Shown: piece by piece, positions 26,450 through 34,677 of the stretch
How positions within the stretch are numbered: position 1 is the first letter of the stretch
How the letters are laid out: each line of letters begins with the position of its first letter
Origin: Marinobacter lipolyticus SM19
Lineage (GTDB): Bacteria > Pseudomonadota > Gammaproteobacteria > Pseudomonadales > Oleiphilaceae
Direction of reading: 5' to 3'
NCBI RefSeq assembly: GCF_000397065.2
Contig: NZ_KE007326.1
Location: 190,591 to 254,590 of the forward strand
DNA: 64,000 nucleotides
Notes under the pieces: generated by a model
What the model was told of the DNA's origin: nothing
Databases searched by the model: none
What the model saw: the letters and a program-made list of their open reading frames with translations, nothing else
Program-made: the position numbers and the translations under genes

Positions 26450-26465
26450 TTAACGTATACGTAAA
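26450..26465. promoter_or_regulatory. Palindromic operator upstream of livG (LiuR-like)
   Basis: TTAACGTATACGTAAA is an imperfect palindrome (seven of eight bases match) centred 64 bases upstream of the livG start. A related TTTACGTA-type site lies at the same distance before the acyl-CoA ligase. The form resembles, from memory, the operator of MerR-type LiuR, which controls branched-chain amino acid catabolism in proteobacteria. Confidence 0.45.
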
Positions 26466-26473
26466 CGTCAATA

Positions 26474-27277
26474 TTAATCTGTAGATTTTTTAGCGCTCAG
26501 ACCGCCCAGAAATTCGCACACCAGATGCACCATCTCCTCAGGATGTTCAAGGTGCGGAGAGTGCCCGGTTTCCGGCAGAAAAACCGGTGTGGCCGACTCG
26601 CCGATGCCCTCGACAATCGCTGTCACCTGCTCTGGCACGCCGTACTCGTCATCCTCACCCTGAATGATCATAGACGGGCACTGGATGGCGTCCAGCCAAC
26701 GGCTGAAATCCATGTATTCCTGGAACCCCTTGTCCAGCCAGATGGTATGCCAGGCATTGAAGATGTCATCGGTGCGTTCGCCATGGTGGCGCAGCAACTT
26801 CTCACGCAACCCCTCTTCCCGATAGCGGATCTGCATCTCCTGGATTCCGGAGACGGTCAAATGATCCGCCCAGGTATGAGCGGCCATTGTGATCATCCCC
26901 TTCACCCGGTCACCGAGTGCTCCGGCCGCTATCAGAGCGATGGAGCCGCCGTCACTGTGGCCAATCAGAATGACTTCCTGCAGCTCAAGTTCGTCCAGCA
27001 AACGCGGCAGCCAGACAGAACCTTCCTCCTCCTGATAGGCGTATGGCCGGGGAAGCACTTCATCCGTGGACAGACCGTAACCCCGGCGTTCGTAGATAAG
27101 TGCATCCAGCCCTGATGCCCTGGCCAGTTTCTCTGGGAATTTTCGCCACAGAGCAATATTGCCCAGGGATTCGTGCAGAAAAACCAGGGTTGGGCCAGCA
27201 CTCACTTGATGGCGGATTCGCCGGACTTGAAGTGCCACGCCTTCACCCAACGGCACCGACATATCACGAATCTGCAT
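26474..27277 (-). CDS. Alpha/beta hydrolase
   Basis: A 267-residue alpha/beta-hydrolase fold protein. It shows an oxyanion-region FLHESLGNI, the nucleophile elbow LIGHSDGGSIAL (Ser), an acid in IIQGEDDEYGVP and the catalytic His in ETGHSPHLEHPEE. No signal peptide. It overlaps nothing but follows the thioesterase by four bases, so it is in the ligase operon. Substrate unknown; an ester or thioester of the acid activated by the neighbouring ligase is plausible. Confidence 0.88.
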   Translation of the reverse strand: MQIRDMSVPLGEGVALQVRRIRHQVSAGPTLVFLHESLGNIALWRKFPEKLARASGLDALIYERRGYGLSTDEVLPRPYAYQEEEGSVWLPRLLDELELQEVILIGHSDGGSIALIAAGALGDRVKGMITMAAHTWADHLTVSGIQEMQIRYREEGLREKLLRHHGERTDDIFNAWHTIWLDKGFQEYMDFSRWLDAIQCPSMIIQGEDDEYGVPEQVTAIVEGIGESATPVFLPETGHSPHLEHPEEMVHLVCEFLGGLSAKKSTD

Positions 27278-27281
27278 GGCG

Positions 27282-27698
27282 TTACCGATTGGGTGGAATG
27301 GAGTAGGTCATGGTGGAATGAGCCACCGGCTCCTCGACACCCTCAGAGTAGACGAAGACCTCGCCAACGCCCATTGTGCGCCCCACCTTCAACATGGTTG
27401 CCCTGGCCCATATCGGGGCATGGGCGACCGGTTTGCGCAGGAAGTTGATATTGAGATTCGTCGTCACCGCCAGCGGTACCAGGCCAATCTTGCTGAGCAA
27501 CGCGGCATACAGTGTGACGTCTGCCAACCCCATCATGGCAGGGCCAGCCACGGTTCCACCGGGGCGCAGATGCTCCTCATCCACCTCCAGCTTCATCTCG
27601 GCCCAGCCGTCGCCAAGTTTCTGCAGCGAGCCATAAGCGGCCCCCTGCGGAAACTGTTCATCCAGGAAGTCCTGTAGTTCCTCAAACGTGATGATCAT
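27282..27698 (-). CDS. PaaI-type hotdog thioesterase
   Basis: A 138-residue single hotdog-fold protein. The PaaI pattern is present: RPGGTVAGPAMMGLADVTLYAAL with the Gly/Asp helix start, then TTNLNINFLRKP and HAPIWARATMLKVGR. Such enzymes cleave acyl-CoA thioesters and can protect CoA pools when a ligase over-runs. Its start overlaps the stop of the ligase by four bases, which fits a joint role with that enzyme. Confidence 0.88.
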   Translation of the reverse strand: MIITFEELQDFLDEQFPQGAAYGSLQKLGDGWAEMKLEVDEEHLRPGGTVAGPAMMGLADVTLYAALLSKIGLVPLAVTTNLNINFLRKPVAHAPIWARATMLKVGRTMGVGEVFVYSEGVEEPVAHSTMTYSIPPNR

Positions 27699-29344
27699 GC
27701 GCCAGCTTCATCCTTCGCACGATTACGCAGCACAAACCGCTGAATCTTGCCGCTGGGCGTCTTTGGCAGCTCGTCCACAAACTCTATTTCACGGGGATAG
27801 GCATGGGTGGAGAGCCGGCGGCGAACCAGTTCCTGAAGCTCGTCCTTCAACGCCTGATCCTCGCTCGGCTCCTGGCCGCTCTTGATCACCACATAGGCCT
27901 TGATGATGGATCCACGCTTCTCATCAGGCTTGCCAACGACACCGGATTCGGCAACCGCTGCATGCTCCAGAAGGGTGCTTTCAACGTCTGCCGGGCCGAC
28001 CCGATAACCGGCCGTGGTAATGATATCGTCATCGCGACCACTGAATGAGAAACCGCCGTCGCCATGGCAGATCACCATATCGCCAGTCAGGTAGTAACCG
28101 TTCACAAACGGGTCTTTCTCACCCCAGGTATAGCCGTCGAAATGGAACAGTGGCGACGCTTTTACATCCACCGCCAGTTGACCGATCTCGCCTTCACCGA
28201 CTTCTTCGTTCTTCTCGTTCAGGGCCACCACTTTATGACCAGGGGACGAATACCCCATGGATCCCTGGCGTACCGGATGCTCAAGGCCATGGAAGTTGCA
28301 GCAGGTCATACCGGTTTCGGTCTGGCCATAATGATCCTTGACCGGACAGTAGTGACGGTTCCTGATCCAGTTAACCACTTCCGGATTCAGTGGCTCGCCA
28401 GCGCTGCTGGCAACCCGCAGGCCGAGATTCTCGCCTTCCGGCAACACATGATCATTGGCCTTGAGCAAGCGATACGCCGTGGGCGCAGCCGCCAGGTTGG
28501 TGATCTTGTATTTGCGAATCATGTCGTAGGTGGATTCCGGGGTGAAAGCCCCCGGATTGAAATGGGTCGCGTGGCCCATCAGCAGTGGCCCGACCACCGC
28601 GTAATACAGGCCATAGGCCCACCCCGGATCAGCCACGTTCCAGTATGTGTCGTCGTCACGCAGGTCAATGGCGTATTTCATGTAAACGTAGAAAGCCATC
28701 AGCGCCCGGGCAGGAACAGCTACACCCTTGGCCTTGCCGACGGTACCGGAGGTAAACATCTGCAGGAACGGGTCCGTGCCCTTAACCATCACAGGCTCAA
28801 ACTCGGCGGACTGCTCCGCCAGAGTCTGCTCGAAATCGGGAATATCCGAACCTGCCTGCTGAGCCGCCAGGCACAACACCGGCGGGCAGTTTTTCACATC
28901 GTTCAGTTTCGGATAGTTCACTGGATCGGTCACCACCAGCTTGGTGTCCGCACGCTCCAGACGATACTCAATAGCCCCGGAGCCAAAGGCGGTAAACAGA
29001 GGCTGGTATACTGCGCCTGCGCGCAGGGCACCGGCAATCACCACCAGCAGCTCGGGGCTGCGCGGCAGCAGACCTGCTACCCGGTCGCCCTTACCGATAC
29101 CACGGGATTTCAGGTAATTCGCAAAGCGAGCGGATTTCTCTTTCAGCTCCGCAAAGGTCAGGGTGCCATCGCCACCACCCTCTTTCTCATAGTAAAGCGC
29201 CACCCTCTGTGGGTCCGTTGCCCATTTGTCGCAGATTTCGTGGCATACATTCAGCCCGGAATCCAGGCGTCCATCCAGGATCTCCGCTTCCAGAGCGGCG
29301 GCATCAAAATTGTTATAAACCGTTGCGTATTCCGGGAGGCTCAT
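27695..29344 (-). CDS. AMP-forming acyl-CoA ligase
   Basis: A 549-residue adenylate-forming enzyme that activates a carboxylic acid to its CoA thioester. Visible are the P-loop MFTSGTVGKAKGV, the DHYGQTETGM A5 motif, the GRDDDIITTAGYRVGP A8 hinge and the catalytic Lys in LPKTPSGKIQR. Closest in kind to acetate/propionate or benzoate-type ligases, but the chain length is not certain. ATG 29344 has AGGAG upstream. It is the first gene before thioesterase and hydrolase, with an operator palindrome 60 bases upstream. Confidence 0.9.
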   Translation of the reverse strand: MSLPEYATVYNNFDAAALEAEILDGRLDSGLNVCHEICDKWATDPQRVALYYEKEGGGDGTLTFAELKEKSARFANYLKSRGIGKGDRVAGLLPRSPELLVVIAGALRAGAVYQPLFTAFGSGAIEYRLERADTKLVVTDPVNYPKLNDVKNCPPVLCLAAQQAGSDIPDFEQTLAEQSAEFEPVMVKGTDPFLQMFTSGTVGKAKGVAVPARALMAFYVYMKYAIDLRDDDTYWNVADPGWAYGLYYAVVGPLLMGHATHFNPGAFTPESTYDMIRKYKITNLAAAPTAYRLLKANDHVLPEGENLGLRVASSAGEPLNPEVVNWIRNRHYCPVKDHYGQTETGMTCCNFHGLEHPVRQGSMGYSSPGHKVVALNEKNEEVGEGEIGQLAVDVKASPLFHFDGYTWGEKDPFVNGYYLTGDMVICHGDGGFSFSGRDDDIITTAGYRVGPADVESTLLEHAAVAESGVVGKPDEKRGSIIKAYVVIKSGQEPSEDQALKDELQELVRRRLSTHAYPREIEFVDELPKTPSGKIQRFVLRNRAKDEAGA

Positions 29345-29356
29345 TCTCAACTCCTG

Positions 29357-29364
29357 TTGTTTTT
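29357..29364 (-). promoter_or_regulatory. AANAANAA motif before the acyl-CoA ligase
   Basis: mRNA reads AAAAACAA immediately before the CAGGAG ribosome-binding site of the ligase. It matches AANAANAA. Same reasoning as for the other copies in this block; binding not shown. Confidence 0.3.
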
Positions 29365-29403
29365 ATCGTTGAATGCTGAGTTCTAGGTTTATCACAGGGT
29401 CTT

Positions 29404-29421
29404 GTTTACGTAAAGGTAAAC
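29404..29421. promoter_or_regulatory. Palindromic operator upstream of the acyl-CoA ligase (LiuR-like)
   Basis: GTTTACGTA and AAGGTAAAC form an imperfect palindrome with GTTTAC half-sites, starting 60 bases upstream of the ligase ATG. It shares the TTTACGTA core with the site before livG, and one regulator probably binds both. Confidence 0.45.
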
Positions 29422-29463
29422 TTTAGGCGAATATTGCATGTGAAAAAGACTGCTTAGAAGCCG

Positions 29464-30507
29464 TCAGGAAGGGTGGCTGCTGGTCAGTATGTGGCGCAGC
29501 CCGTCGCACTCCACCATGGGGTCCTCACAGTTCACCACAATGTCGGAGCGGGCAATCACATAACCCTTGCCGGTGATGCTATTCTCCACCACCTGGTGAT
29601 CGCCTTCCTGCCTGACGGCGGTGAATTCCCCAATAAAGCCAGTCTCCCGCAGTGATACTGTTTCCAGCCGATCCCCCGGTTTGATACGGCCCTGGAGATT
29701 CATCAGCGCCAGGCGGGCAGACGTGCCAGTACCGGTGGTGCTGCGACAAATCACCCCCGGATGTACATAAGTGGCCGAGCGCGAACGGTAATACCCATCC
29801 GCCACATGCTCCACCGGCCCCATAAAGTGCAGAAACGGCAACGGACCAACATCACCGAGGGCATAGTGAGAGAAGCCCCGCTCTGCCTGAATCGCCTCTA
29901 CGATGGCGTAGGCCGTCTCGGCAAGTTTGCGCTCTTCATCCAGGGTCAGATCAAACCCTAAATCGGTGGCATCGACCAGCGCATAGAAGCCCCCGCTGTA
30001 GGCCACGCTGTAGGTCACCCGGCCAACTGCGGGTACATCTATGGTGGCCTGGTAGGTATCAATGTAACTGGGAAGACCCTCGCAGGTGATGGTTTCCACC
30101 ACTCCGTTTTCCACAGTGGCGTCGATACGGACCAGCCCGGCCGGCGATTCCAGCACAAAGCTCTGACGGCCTTCTTTCTTGGCAACTATGCCACTTTCCA
30201 GAACCGCCGTGGCGGTGCAAATGGTGTTGGACCCGGAATAGATCGGGTAGCCCATGACTTCCATGATGATGTACCCGGCAACAGCTTCCGGGTCCGTTGC
30301 CGGGACCAGCAAATCCACCGACATCTCCGGAATACCATAGGGCTCTTCCAGCAACAGTTTCCGCAGCCCGTCGGCATCGTCCCGCAGGTATTCCATCTGG
30401 GCCCGGACCGTGTCACCTGGTAACGCATCAATGCCGCCGGTCACAATGCGGCTGACATCGCCGCCAGCATGAGTATCCATCAGTTGAATCGTCAGCTCAG
30501 ACTTCAT
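29464..30507 (-). CDS. Proline racemase superfamily protein with Ser/Thr at both catalytic positions
   Basis: A 347-residue member of the proline racemase/hydroxyproline epimerase superfamily by length and landmarks (MDTHAGGDVSRIV start; LEEPYGIPEMSVDLL; GPLPFLHFMGPVEHV; ATYVHPGVICRS). Racemases and epimerases use two Cys; here MCGH-type is replaced by YSGSN (Ser91) and SPCGTG-type by STTGTG (Thr258), with Cys254 in place of the usual Asp. Dehydratases of the family have Cys/Thr, so the Ser/Thr pair may mark another reaction or substrate. ATG 30507 shares a base with the stop of the MDR gene and has GGAGAA upstream. Confidence 0.85.
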   Translation of the reverse strand: MKSELTIQLMDTHAGGDVSRIVTGGIDALPGDTVRAQMEYLRDDADGLRKLLLEEPYGIPEMSVDLLVPATDPEAVAGYIIMEVMGYPIYSGSNTICTATAVLESGIVAKKEGRQSFVLESPAGLVRIDATVENGVVETITCEGLPSYIDTYQATIDVPAVGRVTYSVAYSGGFYALVDATDLGFDLTLDEERKLAETAYAIVEAIQAERGFSHYALGDVGPLPFLHFMGPVEHVADGYYRSRSATYVHPGVICRSTTGTGTSARLALMNLQGRIKPGDRLETVSLRETGFIGEFTAVRQEGDHQVVENSITGKGYVIARSDIVVNCEDPMVECDGLRHILTSSHPS

Positions 30508-31649
30508 CAGTCGTTCTCCAGGGACCAGTGTTTGCCGTGTTCCTCCCACTGAGAATCAGGAACAATGACGATTTTACCGAGATAATTACTACCCCGGTTT
30601 ACAAAATAGCGCTCGGCCTGATGGAGTTGCGATAGCCTGAAAGCCCCATGCAGGACAGGTCTGAGCTGTCCGTTTCGAATCCATGCCACGAGTTGCTCCG
30701 CTTCCTCCCGGGTTCCGTGGGAAACGCCGAATATCTGTACCTGGTACAGGTAGATACGGGTCCACAGGATCTCGCTGATATTGCCGCCACTGGCACCGGC
30801 GATGCTGAGACGCGGGTAGGTATCGCGGGCATTCATGTCGAAGATCATGGTGTCTATAAAAAGGTCGGTCATCTCACCGCCGACCAGATCCATCACCGCG
30901 TCGAAGGGCTTACCTCCGGTTTCCGCCTTCACTCTCTCTACAAAGCTGTCCATATCGGAACGGTCCAGCACCGCTTCCGCTCCAAGGGCGAGCAGCGAAT
31001 CAGCCTTGTCCTGCTTGCTCAGCGCATAGGGAATCGCCCCCATAATGCGGCACAACTGAATCAGCGCGGTGCCCACACCGCCGCTGGCGCCGGTGACCAG
31101 CACCCGCTCCCCTGCCCTGATATGTGCGGCGGTTAGCATGTGCATGGCGGTCTGGTAGGAACACATACCCATGGACGCCACTTCAGCATCCGCCAGCCCC
31201 GGATTGGGGATAGAGTAAAACTGGTCAGAGGGCAGGGCCACGTATTCGGCGTAGCCCCCATCAGCGCCGTGCCCGTAATAGTCTGGCGTCAGGTTGATGT
31301 CGCGGCGATCATTGGCGTAGATGTTGAAATCCAGCAGCCCCCGCTCACCGATTCTTTCCTCGTCAACACCTTCGCCCACAGCGACAATTCGGCCAGCAAT
31401 ATCCGCTCCCTGAATTCTGGGAAAAACCAGCGTGGGCTTACCGCCCATCTGGAAAGACTTCATCTCACCCTTCCTGGTGGGATAAAGCCCTTCACGGGCC
31501 TTACGATCGGTGTTGTTCTTGGCGGTTGCAGTAACCTGAACCAGCACCTCTCCCGTGCCGGGCTTCGGGGTGGTGACGTCCTGATATTCGAGTTTGTCGA
31601 TATCACCGTGACCGGTAAGAACCATGGCTTTCATGGTGTTCGGGATCAT
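30507..31649 (-). CDS. MDR-family (zinc-type alcohol dehydrogenase/quinone reductase) oxidoreductase
   Basis: A 380-residue medium-chain dehydrogenase. N-terminal GroES-like domain (KAMVLTGHGDIDKLEY, GADIAGRIVAVGEGV) and Rossmann domain with the nucleotide motif VLVTGASGGVGTALIQL. The typical four-Cys structural zinc loop is absent, so it is probably of the quinone oxidoreductase/acyl-reductase type that uses NADPH. It overlaps the racemase-like gene by one base, so the two are co-translated. The substrate is unknown. Confidence 0.88.
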   Translation of the reverse strand: MIPNTMKAMVLTGHGDIDKLEYQDVTTPKPGTGEVLVQVTATAKNNTDRKAREGLYPTRKGEMKSFQMGGKPTLVFPRIQGADIAGRIVAVGEGVDEERIGERGLLDFNIYANDRRDINLTPDYYGHGADGGYAEYVALPSDQFYSIPNPGLADAEVASMGMCSYQTAMHMLTAAHIRAGERVLVTGASGGVGTALIQLCRIMGAIPYALSKQDKADSLLALGAEAVLDRSDMDSFVERVKAETGGKPFDAVMDLVGGEMTDLFIDTMIFDMNARDTYPRLSIAGASGGNISEILWTRIYLYQVQIFGVSHGTREEAEQLVAWIRNGQLRPVLHGAFRLSQLHQAERYFVNRGSNYLGKIVIVPDSQWEEHGKHWSLEND

Positions 31650-31737
31650 GGGCAGACAATCCTCCCTGGCTGCTTAATGTCTGGTATTCAGTCAGGATAG
31701 GTGAGATTCCCGGGCGTGTCAGGGGATCTTTCTGAAC

Positions 31738-31777
31738 GGTAACCGCCCCCGGTTCACAGAGTTCGGAGGCGGCTACC
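31738..31777 (-). terminator. Hairpin between mmsB and the MDR gene
   Basis: GGTAACCGCC and GGCGGCTACC form an extended stem with one mismatch around a 20-base loop, directly after the mmsB stop. No T tract. It may partly separate mms transcription from the MDR-racemase pair. Confidence 0.4.
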
Positions 31778-31779
31778 AA

Positions 31780-32673
31780 TCACTTGTCTTCCGGGCGATA
31801 CAACCGCTGGATGCTGGAGAAATCCAGTGCTCCATTACCCTGCCCTGCATGCAACTCGAACAGATTACGAGCCAGGGACCCCATGGGAATGGCAGCGTGA
31901 TTTTTCACGGCGTTGTCAAAAGCCAGCCCCAGGTCCTTGTTCATCAGGTTCACCAGGAAGCCACCCTCGTAGCCACGGGAGGCAGGAACGCCCTCCATCA
32001 CCCCCGGCCAGGGGTTGTAGACGTTCAGCGCCCAGTTGCCACCGGAGCTCTGCTTCATAATTTCAGAGAGCACAGCCGGATCCAGGCCATTTTTCACACC
32101 CAGCGCCAGGGCCTCACTGGTGCCAGCCATCAGAATCGCCAGCATCATGTTGTTGCAGATCTTGGCCACCTGGCCGGAGCCATGATCACCGGCGTGGAAG
32201 ATGTTCTTGCCCATACTCTCAAGAATCGGTTTGGCCTTGCTGAAGGTCTCTTCCGCACCACCACAGATGAACGTCAGGGTGCCGGCTTTGGCGCCGCCAA
32301 CGCCGCCGGACACCGGAGCATCAAGGAACGGAATGTCGCGGGCTTTGGCTTCTTCGGCCACACCGCGAGCGGTTTCCGGCGCAATGGTGGATGAATCAAT
32401 CACCAGGGTGCCCGCCGGCAGGTTGGCCAGCAGGCCATCGTCACCCAGGTACACTGCTTCCACATGTTGGCCGGCAGGTAGCATGGTAATCACGCATTCG
32501 GCGCCCCTGGCCGCTTCGTGGGCGGTGTCGGCCGTTTTTGCGCCTTCGGAAACCAATGCCGCGACGGCGTCCTTTGAAAGATCAAATACGGTGACGTCGT
32601 GTCCGGCCCTGACCAGGTTGCTCGCCATGGGGCCACCCATGTTGCCGAGGCCAATGAAAGTAATCGTTGCCAT
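31780..32673 (-). CDS. mmsB: 3-Hydroxyisobutyrate dehydrogenase
   Basis: A 297-residue NAD-dependent beta-hydroxyacid dehydrogenase that oxidises 3-hydroxyisobutyrate to methylmalonate semialdehyde in valine breakdown. It has the Rossmann start TFIGLGNMGGPMASNL, the substrate loop DAPVSGGVGGAKAGTL and the catalytic Lys region GSGQVAKICNNMMLA. The C-terminal GALDFSSIQRLY matches the 3-hydroxyisobutyrate branch. It sits with mmsA and the CoA-ester steps, which makes the assignment firm. Confidence 0.95.
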   Translation of the reverse strand: MATITFIGLGNMGGPMASNLVRAGHDVTVFDLSKDAVAALVSEGAKTADTAHEAARGAECVITMLPAGQHVEAVYLGDDGLLANLPAGTLVIDSSTIAPETARGVAEEAKARDIPFLDAPVSGGVGGAKAGTLTFICGGAEETFSKAKPILESMGKNIFHAGDHGSGQVAKICNNMMLAILMAGTSEALALGVKNGLDPAVLSEIMKQSSGGNWALNVYNPWPGVMEGVPASRGYEGGFLVNLMNKDLGLAFDNAVKNHAAIPMGSLARNLFELHAGQGNGALDFSSIQRLYRPEDK

Positions 32674-32684
32674 ATCTCTTCCCC

Positions 32685-32692
32685 TTATTGTT
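32685..32692 (-). promoter_or_regulatory. AANAANAA motif before mmsB
   Basis: mRNA reads AACAATAA, then GGGGAAGAG and the mmsB ATG 12 bases later. Exact AANAANAA match touching the ribosome-binding region, as expected for an Hfq/Crc translational block. Confidence 0.4.
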
Positions 32693-32707
32693 GTATTCGA
32701 TTGGTAA

Positions 32708-32729
32708 GGTCCGCCTGTGCCGGCGGACC
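32708..32729. other. Hairpin GGTCCGCC / GGCGGACC
   Basis: Perfect eight-base stem with a six-base loop in the gap between the 3-hydroxyisobutyryl-CoA hydrolase gene and mmsB. It stands beside a REP-like palindrome. No T tract, so termination is uncertain. Confidence 0.4.
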
Positions 32730-32749
32730 TGAAGCCCAGCGTCAGCTCA

Positions 32750-32779
32750 TTGTCGGATTAGCGAAGCGTAATCCGACAA
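32750..32779. repeat. REP-like palindrome, copy 1
   Basis: TTGTCGGATTA and TAATCCGACAA flank GCGAAGC, a 30-base near-perfect palindrome four bases past the hydrolase stop. The same GTCGGATTA...TAATCCGAC core occurs twice more near 38600. Confidence 0.75.
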
Positions 32780-32782
32780 CCA

Positions 32783-33868
32783 CTATCGGGTGAAAAAGTC
32801 GTCAATCCAGGCGCTGTCCATTTCCGTCAGCGAAGCATAACGCCAGCGGGGTTGTTGATCCTTGTCGATCAACAGTGCGCGGATACCTTCGGCAAACTCC
32901 CCTTTTGTCAGGCAATTGCGGGAGAGCGTCAGTTCCTTGTCCAGCACTTCTTTCAGGCTGTCGTGACGAACGTTATTCAGGTGTCGCCAACACAGAGCCA
33001 GAGAAGTAGGCGAAGCGGTCGCCAGTGGTTTTGCTGCCTTGGCGAGCCAGCCGTCGCCACCGGCCAGTTCGCTCAACTGAGCGATGACCTCTTCCAGAGT
33101 ATCGGCGTCGGTCACCCGGTTGATCTCATCGAAATGGTCGCGTACTGGCGATTCCGGTTGTGCATCGGCACTTTGCTGTTCGAACGGCCTCAACACACTG
33201 CTGACCACTGCGTGACTGTCCTGGTCCTGCCAGTTTCGCTGTTTCAGAGCATCCACCACCCCGGACTTGAGATCGTGCCGAATAAAACGGTCCGCCAGCC
33301 CTACAAACAGTGCATCCGCGCCGTTCATTCGGGCACCGGTCAGTCCCAGGAACAGCCCGGTACGGCCCGGTGTACGGTTGAGAAACCAACCGGCAGCTAC
33401 GTCAGGGTACAGACCGATGCTGCTCTCGGGCATGGCCAGCTTGGAGCCCTCGGTGACCACCCGATGGGACGCACCCGCCATAATGCCCATACCACCACCC
33501 ATGACGATGCCATGGCCCCAGCACACAACAGGCTTGGGGAAGGTGTGGATGAGGTAGTCCAGTTCATATTCTTCCTCGAAGAACGTGGCGCCCTCATTCG
33601 CTCCTACACCGGCACCCCTGGGTTCGGTCATGCTCCGGTAAAGAGCCACGATGTCTCCACCAGCGCAGAATGCCCTGTCGCCCTCGGCTTCCAGCCAGAC
33701 CGCACAAATGCTGCTGTCTTCCGCCCAACGCTTGAGCTGCGGCGTCAGCAGCCGGATCATTTCCAGCGAGAGGGAATTGAGCGCCTTCGGCATGTTCAGC
33801 CGGGCCACGGCAATGTGACTGCCGTCGGCCGTGTGCCACTCTTCGAAAACCATCGGTTGACCAGTCAT
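32783..33868 (-). CDS. 3-Hydroxyisobutyryl-CoA hydrolase (crotonase family)
   Basis: A 361-residue crotonase-fold enzyme with the long C-terminal region that sets the hydrolase apart from hydratases. It frees 3-hydroxyisobutyrate from CoA in valine catabolism. Visible: DRAFCAGGDIVALYRSM (oxyanion hole), GHGIVMGGGMGIMAG, AMPESSIGLYPDVAAGWFL (catalytic Glu/Asp region). It starts two bases after the enoyl-CoA hydratase ends, and mmsB follows, which gives consecutive pathway steps. Confidence 0.93.
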   Translation of the reverse strand: MTGQPMVFEEWHTADGSHIAVARLNMPKALNSLSLEMIRLLTPQLKRWAEDSSICAVWLEAEGDRAFCAGGDIVALYRSMTEPRGAGVGANEGATFFEEEYELDYLIHTFPKPVVCWGHGIVMGGGMGIMAGASHRVVTEGSKLAMPESSIGLYPDVAAGWFLNRTPGRTGLFLGLTGARMNGADALFVGLADRFIRHDLKSGVVDALKQRNWQDQDSHAVVSSVLRPFEQQSADAQPESPVRDHFDEINRVTDADTLEEVIAQLSELAGGDGWLAKAAKPLATASPTSLALCWRHLNNVRHDSLKEVLDKELTLSRNCLTKGEFAEGIRALLIDKDQQPRWRYASLTEMDSAWIDDFFTR

Positions 33869-33869
33869 A

Positions 33870-34649
33870 TCAACGGTTCTTCCATTCCGGTTTGCGCTTG
33901 TCCAGAAAAGCGTTCACGCCTTCTTTCTGGTCCTCGGTGGAGAACAGCTCGATGAACAGTTCCCGTTCCATGCGCCAGCCATCGTCATGGCTGCGGCCAT
34001 CACGGGCGCTCATTACCAGCGTCTTACAGCGGGCGGTGGACGACGGGCTCTGTTTGCAGGCCATTTCCGCCAACTCCAGGGCTTTATCAAGAGCCTGGCC
34101 AGTGGGAACCACCTCTTCCACCAGTCCGATCTGAAGAGCCTTGTCAGCCTTGACCCGCTCGCCACACAGAATCATCCGCTTGGCCCAGCCTTCACCCACC
34201 AACCAGGGCAGGTTCTGGGTACCACCGGCGCAGGGCAACAGGCCAACGCCGGCTTCCGGCAGCGCCATCTGGGCATGCTCTTCGGCAATGCGAATGTCAC
34301 AAGCCATGGCGCATTCAAGGCCGCCGCCCATGGCATAACCATTTACCGCGGCAATGGATACGCCGCGGAATCCGGATAATGCGGCAAAGGCCTCGCCGAA
34401 TGCCTGCGCCATCTGGTTGGCACGGGCTATGTCACCGTCCGCGAAGGACTTCAGGTCGGCACCGGCGGAGAAGAATTTCTCCCCCTGGCCGGTCACCACC
34501 AGGGCAAAAATGTCACGGTCTTCGTTCAGTTCACGGATCGTTGCCGTCAACGAAGCCAGGGACCCCCCGGTCCAGGTATTCGCCGGCGGATTGTTGATGG
34601 TCAGTACCGCAATGTGTCCGCGTTTTTCGAGCTGAATCAGATCGCTCAT
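33870..34649 (-). CDS. Enoyl-CoA hydratase (methacrylyl-CoA step)
   Basis: A 259-residue crotonase. It has GEKFFSAGADLKSF (oxyanion hole Ala/Gly), AAVNGYAMGGGLECAMACDI and ALPEAGVGLLPCAGGTQ with the catalytic Glu region. In this context it hydrates methacrylyl-CoA to 3-hydroxyisobutyryl-CoA. ATG 34649 follows GGGAG; an upstream start at 34727 would overlap the dehydrogenase gene. An AAGAACAA motif precedes its ribosome-binding site. Confidence 0.92.
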   Translation of the reverse strand: MSDLIQLEKRGHIAVLTINNPPANTWTGGSLASLTATIRELNEDRDIFALVVTGQGEKFFSAGADLKSFADGDIARANQMAQAFGEAFAALSGFRGVSIAAVNGYAMGGGLECAMACDIRIAEEHAQMALPEAGVGLLPCAGGTQNLPWLVGEGWAKRMILCGERVKADKALQIGLVEEVVPTGQALDKALELAEMACKQSPSSTARCKTLVMSARDGRSHDDGWRMERELFIELFSTEDQKEGVNAFLDKRKPEWKNR

Positions 34650-34662
34650 GTTGTTTCTCCCA

Positions 34663-34670
34663 TTGTTCTT
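34663..34670 (-). promoter_or_regulatory. AANAANAA motif before the enoyl-CoA hydratase
   Basis: mRNA reads AAGAACAA followed by TGGGAG and the ATG. Exact AANAANAA match in a catabolic gene, as for mmsA, mmsB, livG and the ligase. Confidence 0.35.
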
Positions 34671-34677
34671 GCGGTTT

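Noticed and set aside
28064-29386. Long plus-strand open frame antisense to the acyl-CoA ligase
   Set aside because: It exactly shadows a ligase with all motifs, carries no recognisable domain and has a low-complexity His/Gln-rich translation typical of antisense GC-rich codons.
32852-33955. 367-codon plus-strand frame antisense to the 3-hydroxyisobutyryl-CoA hydrolase
   Set aside because: Shadow of a crotonase gene; no start signal or domain.
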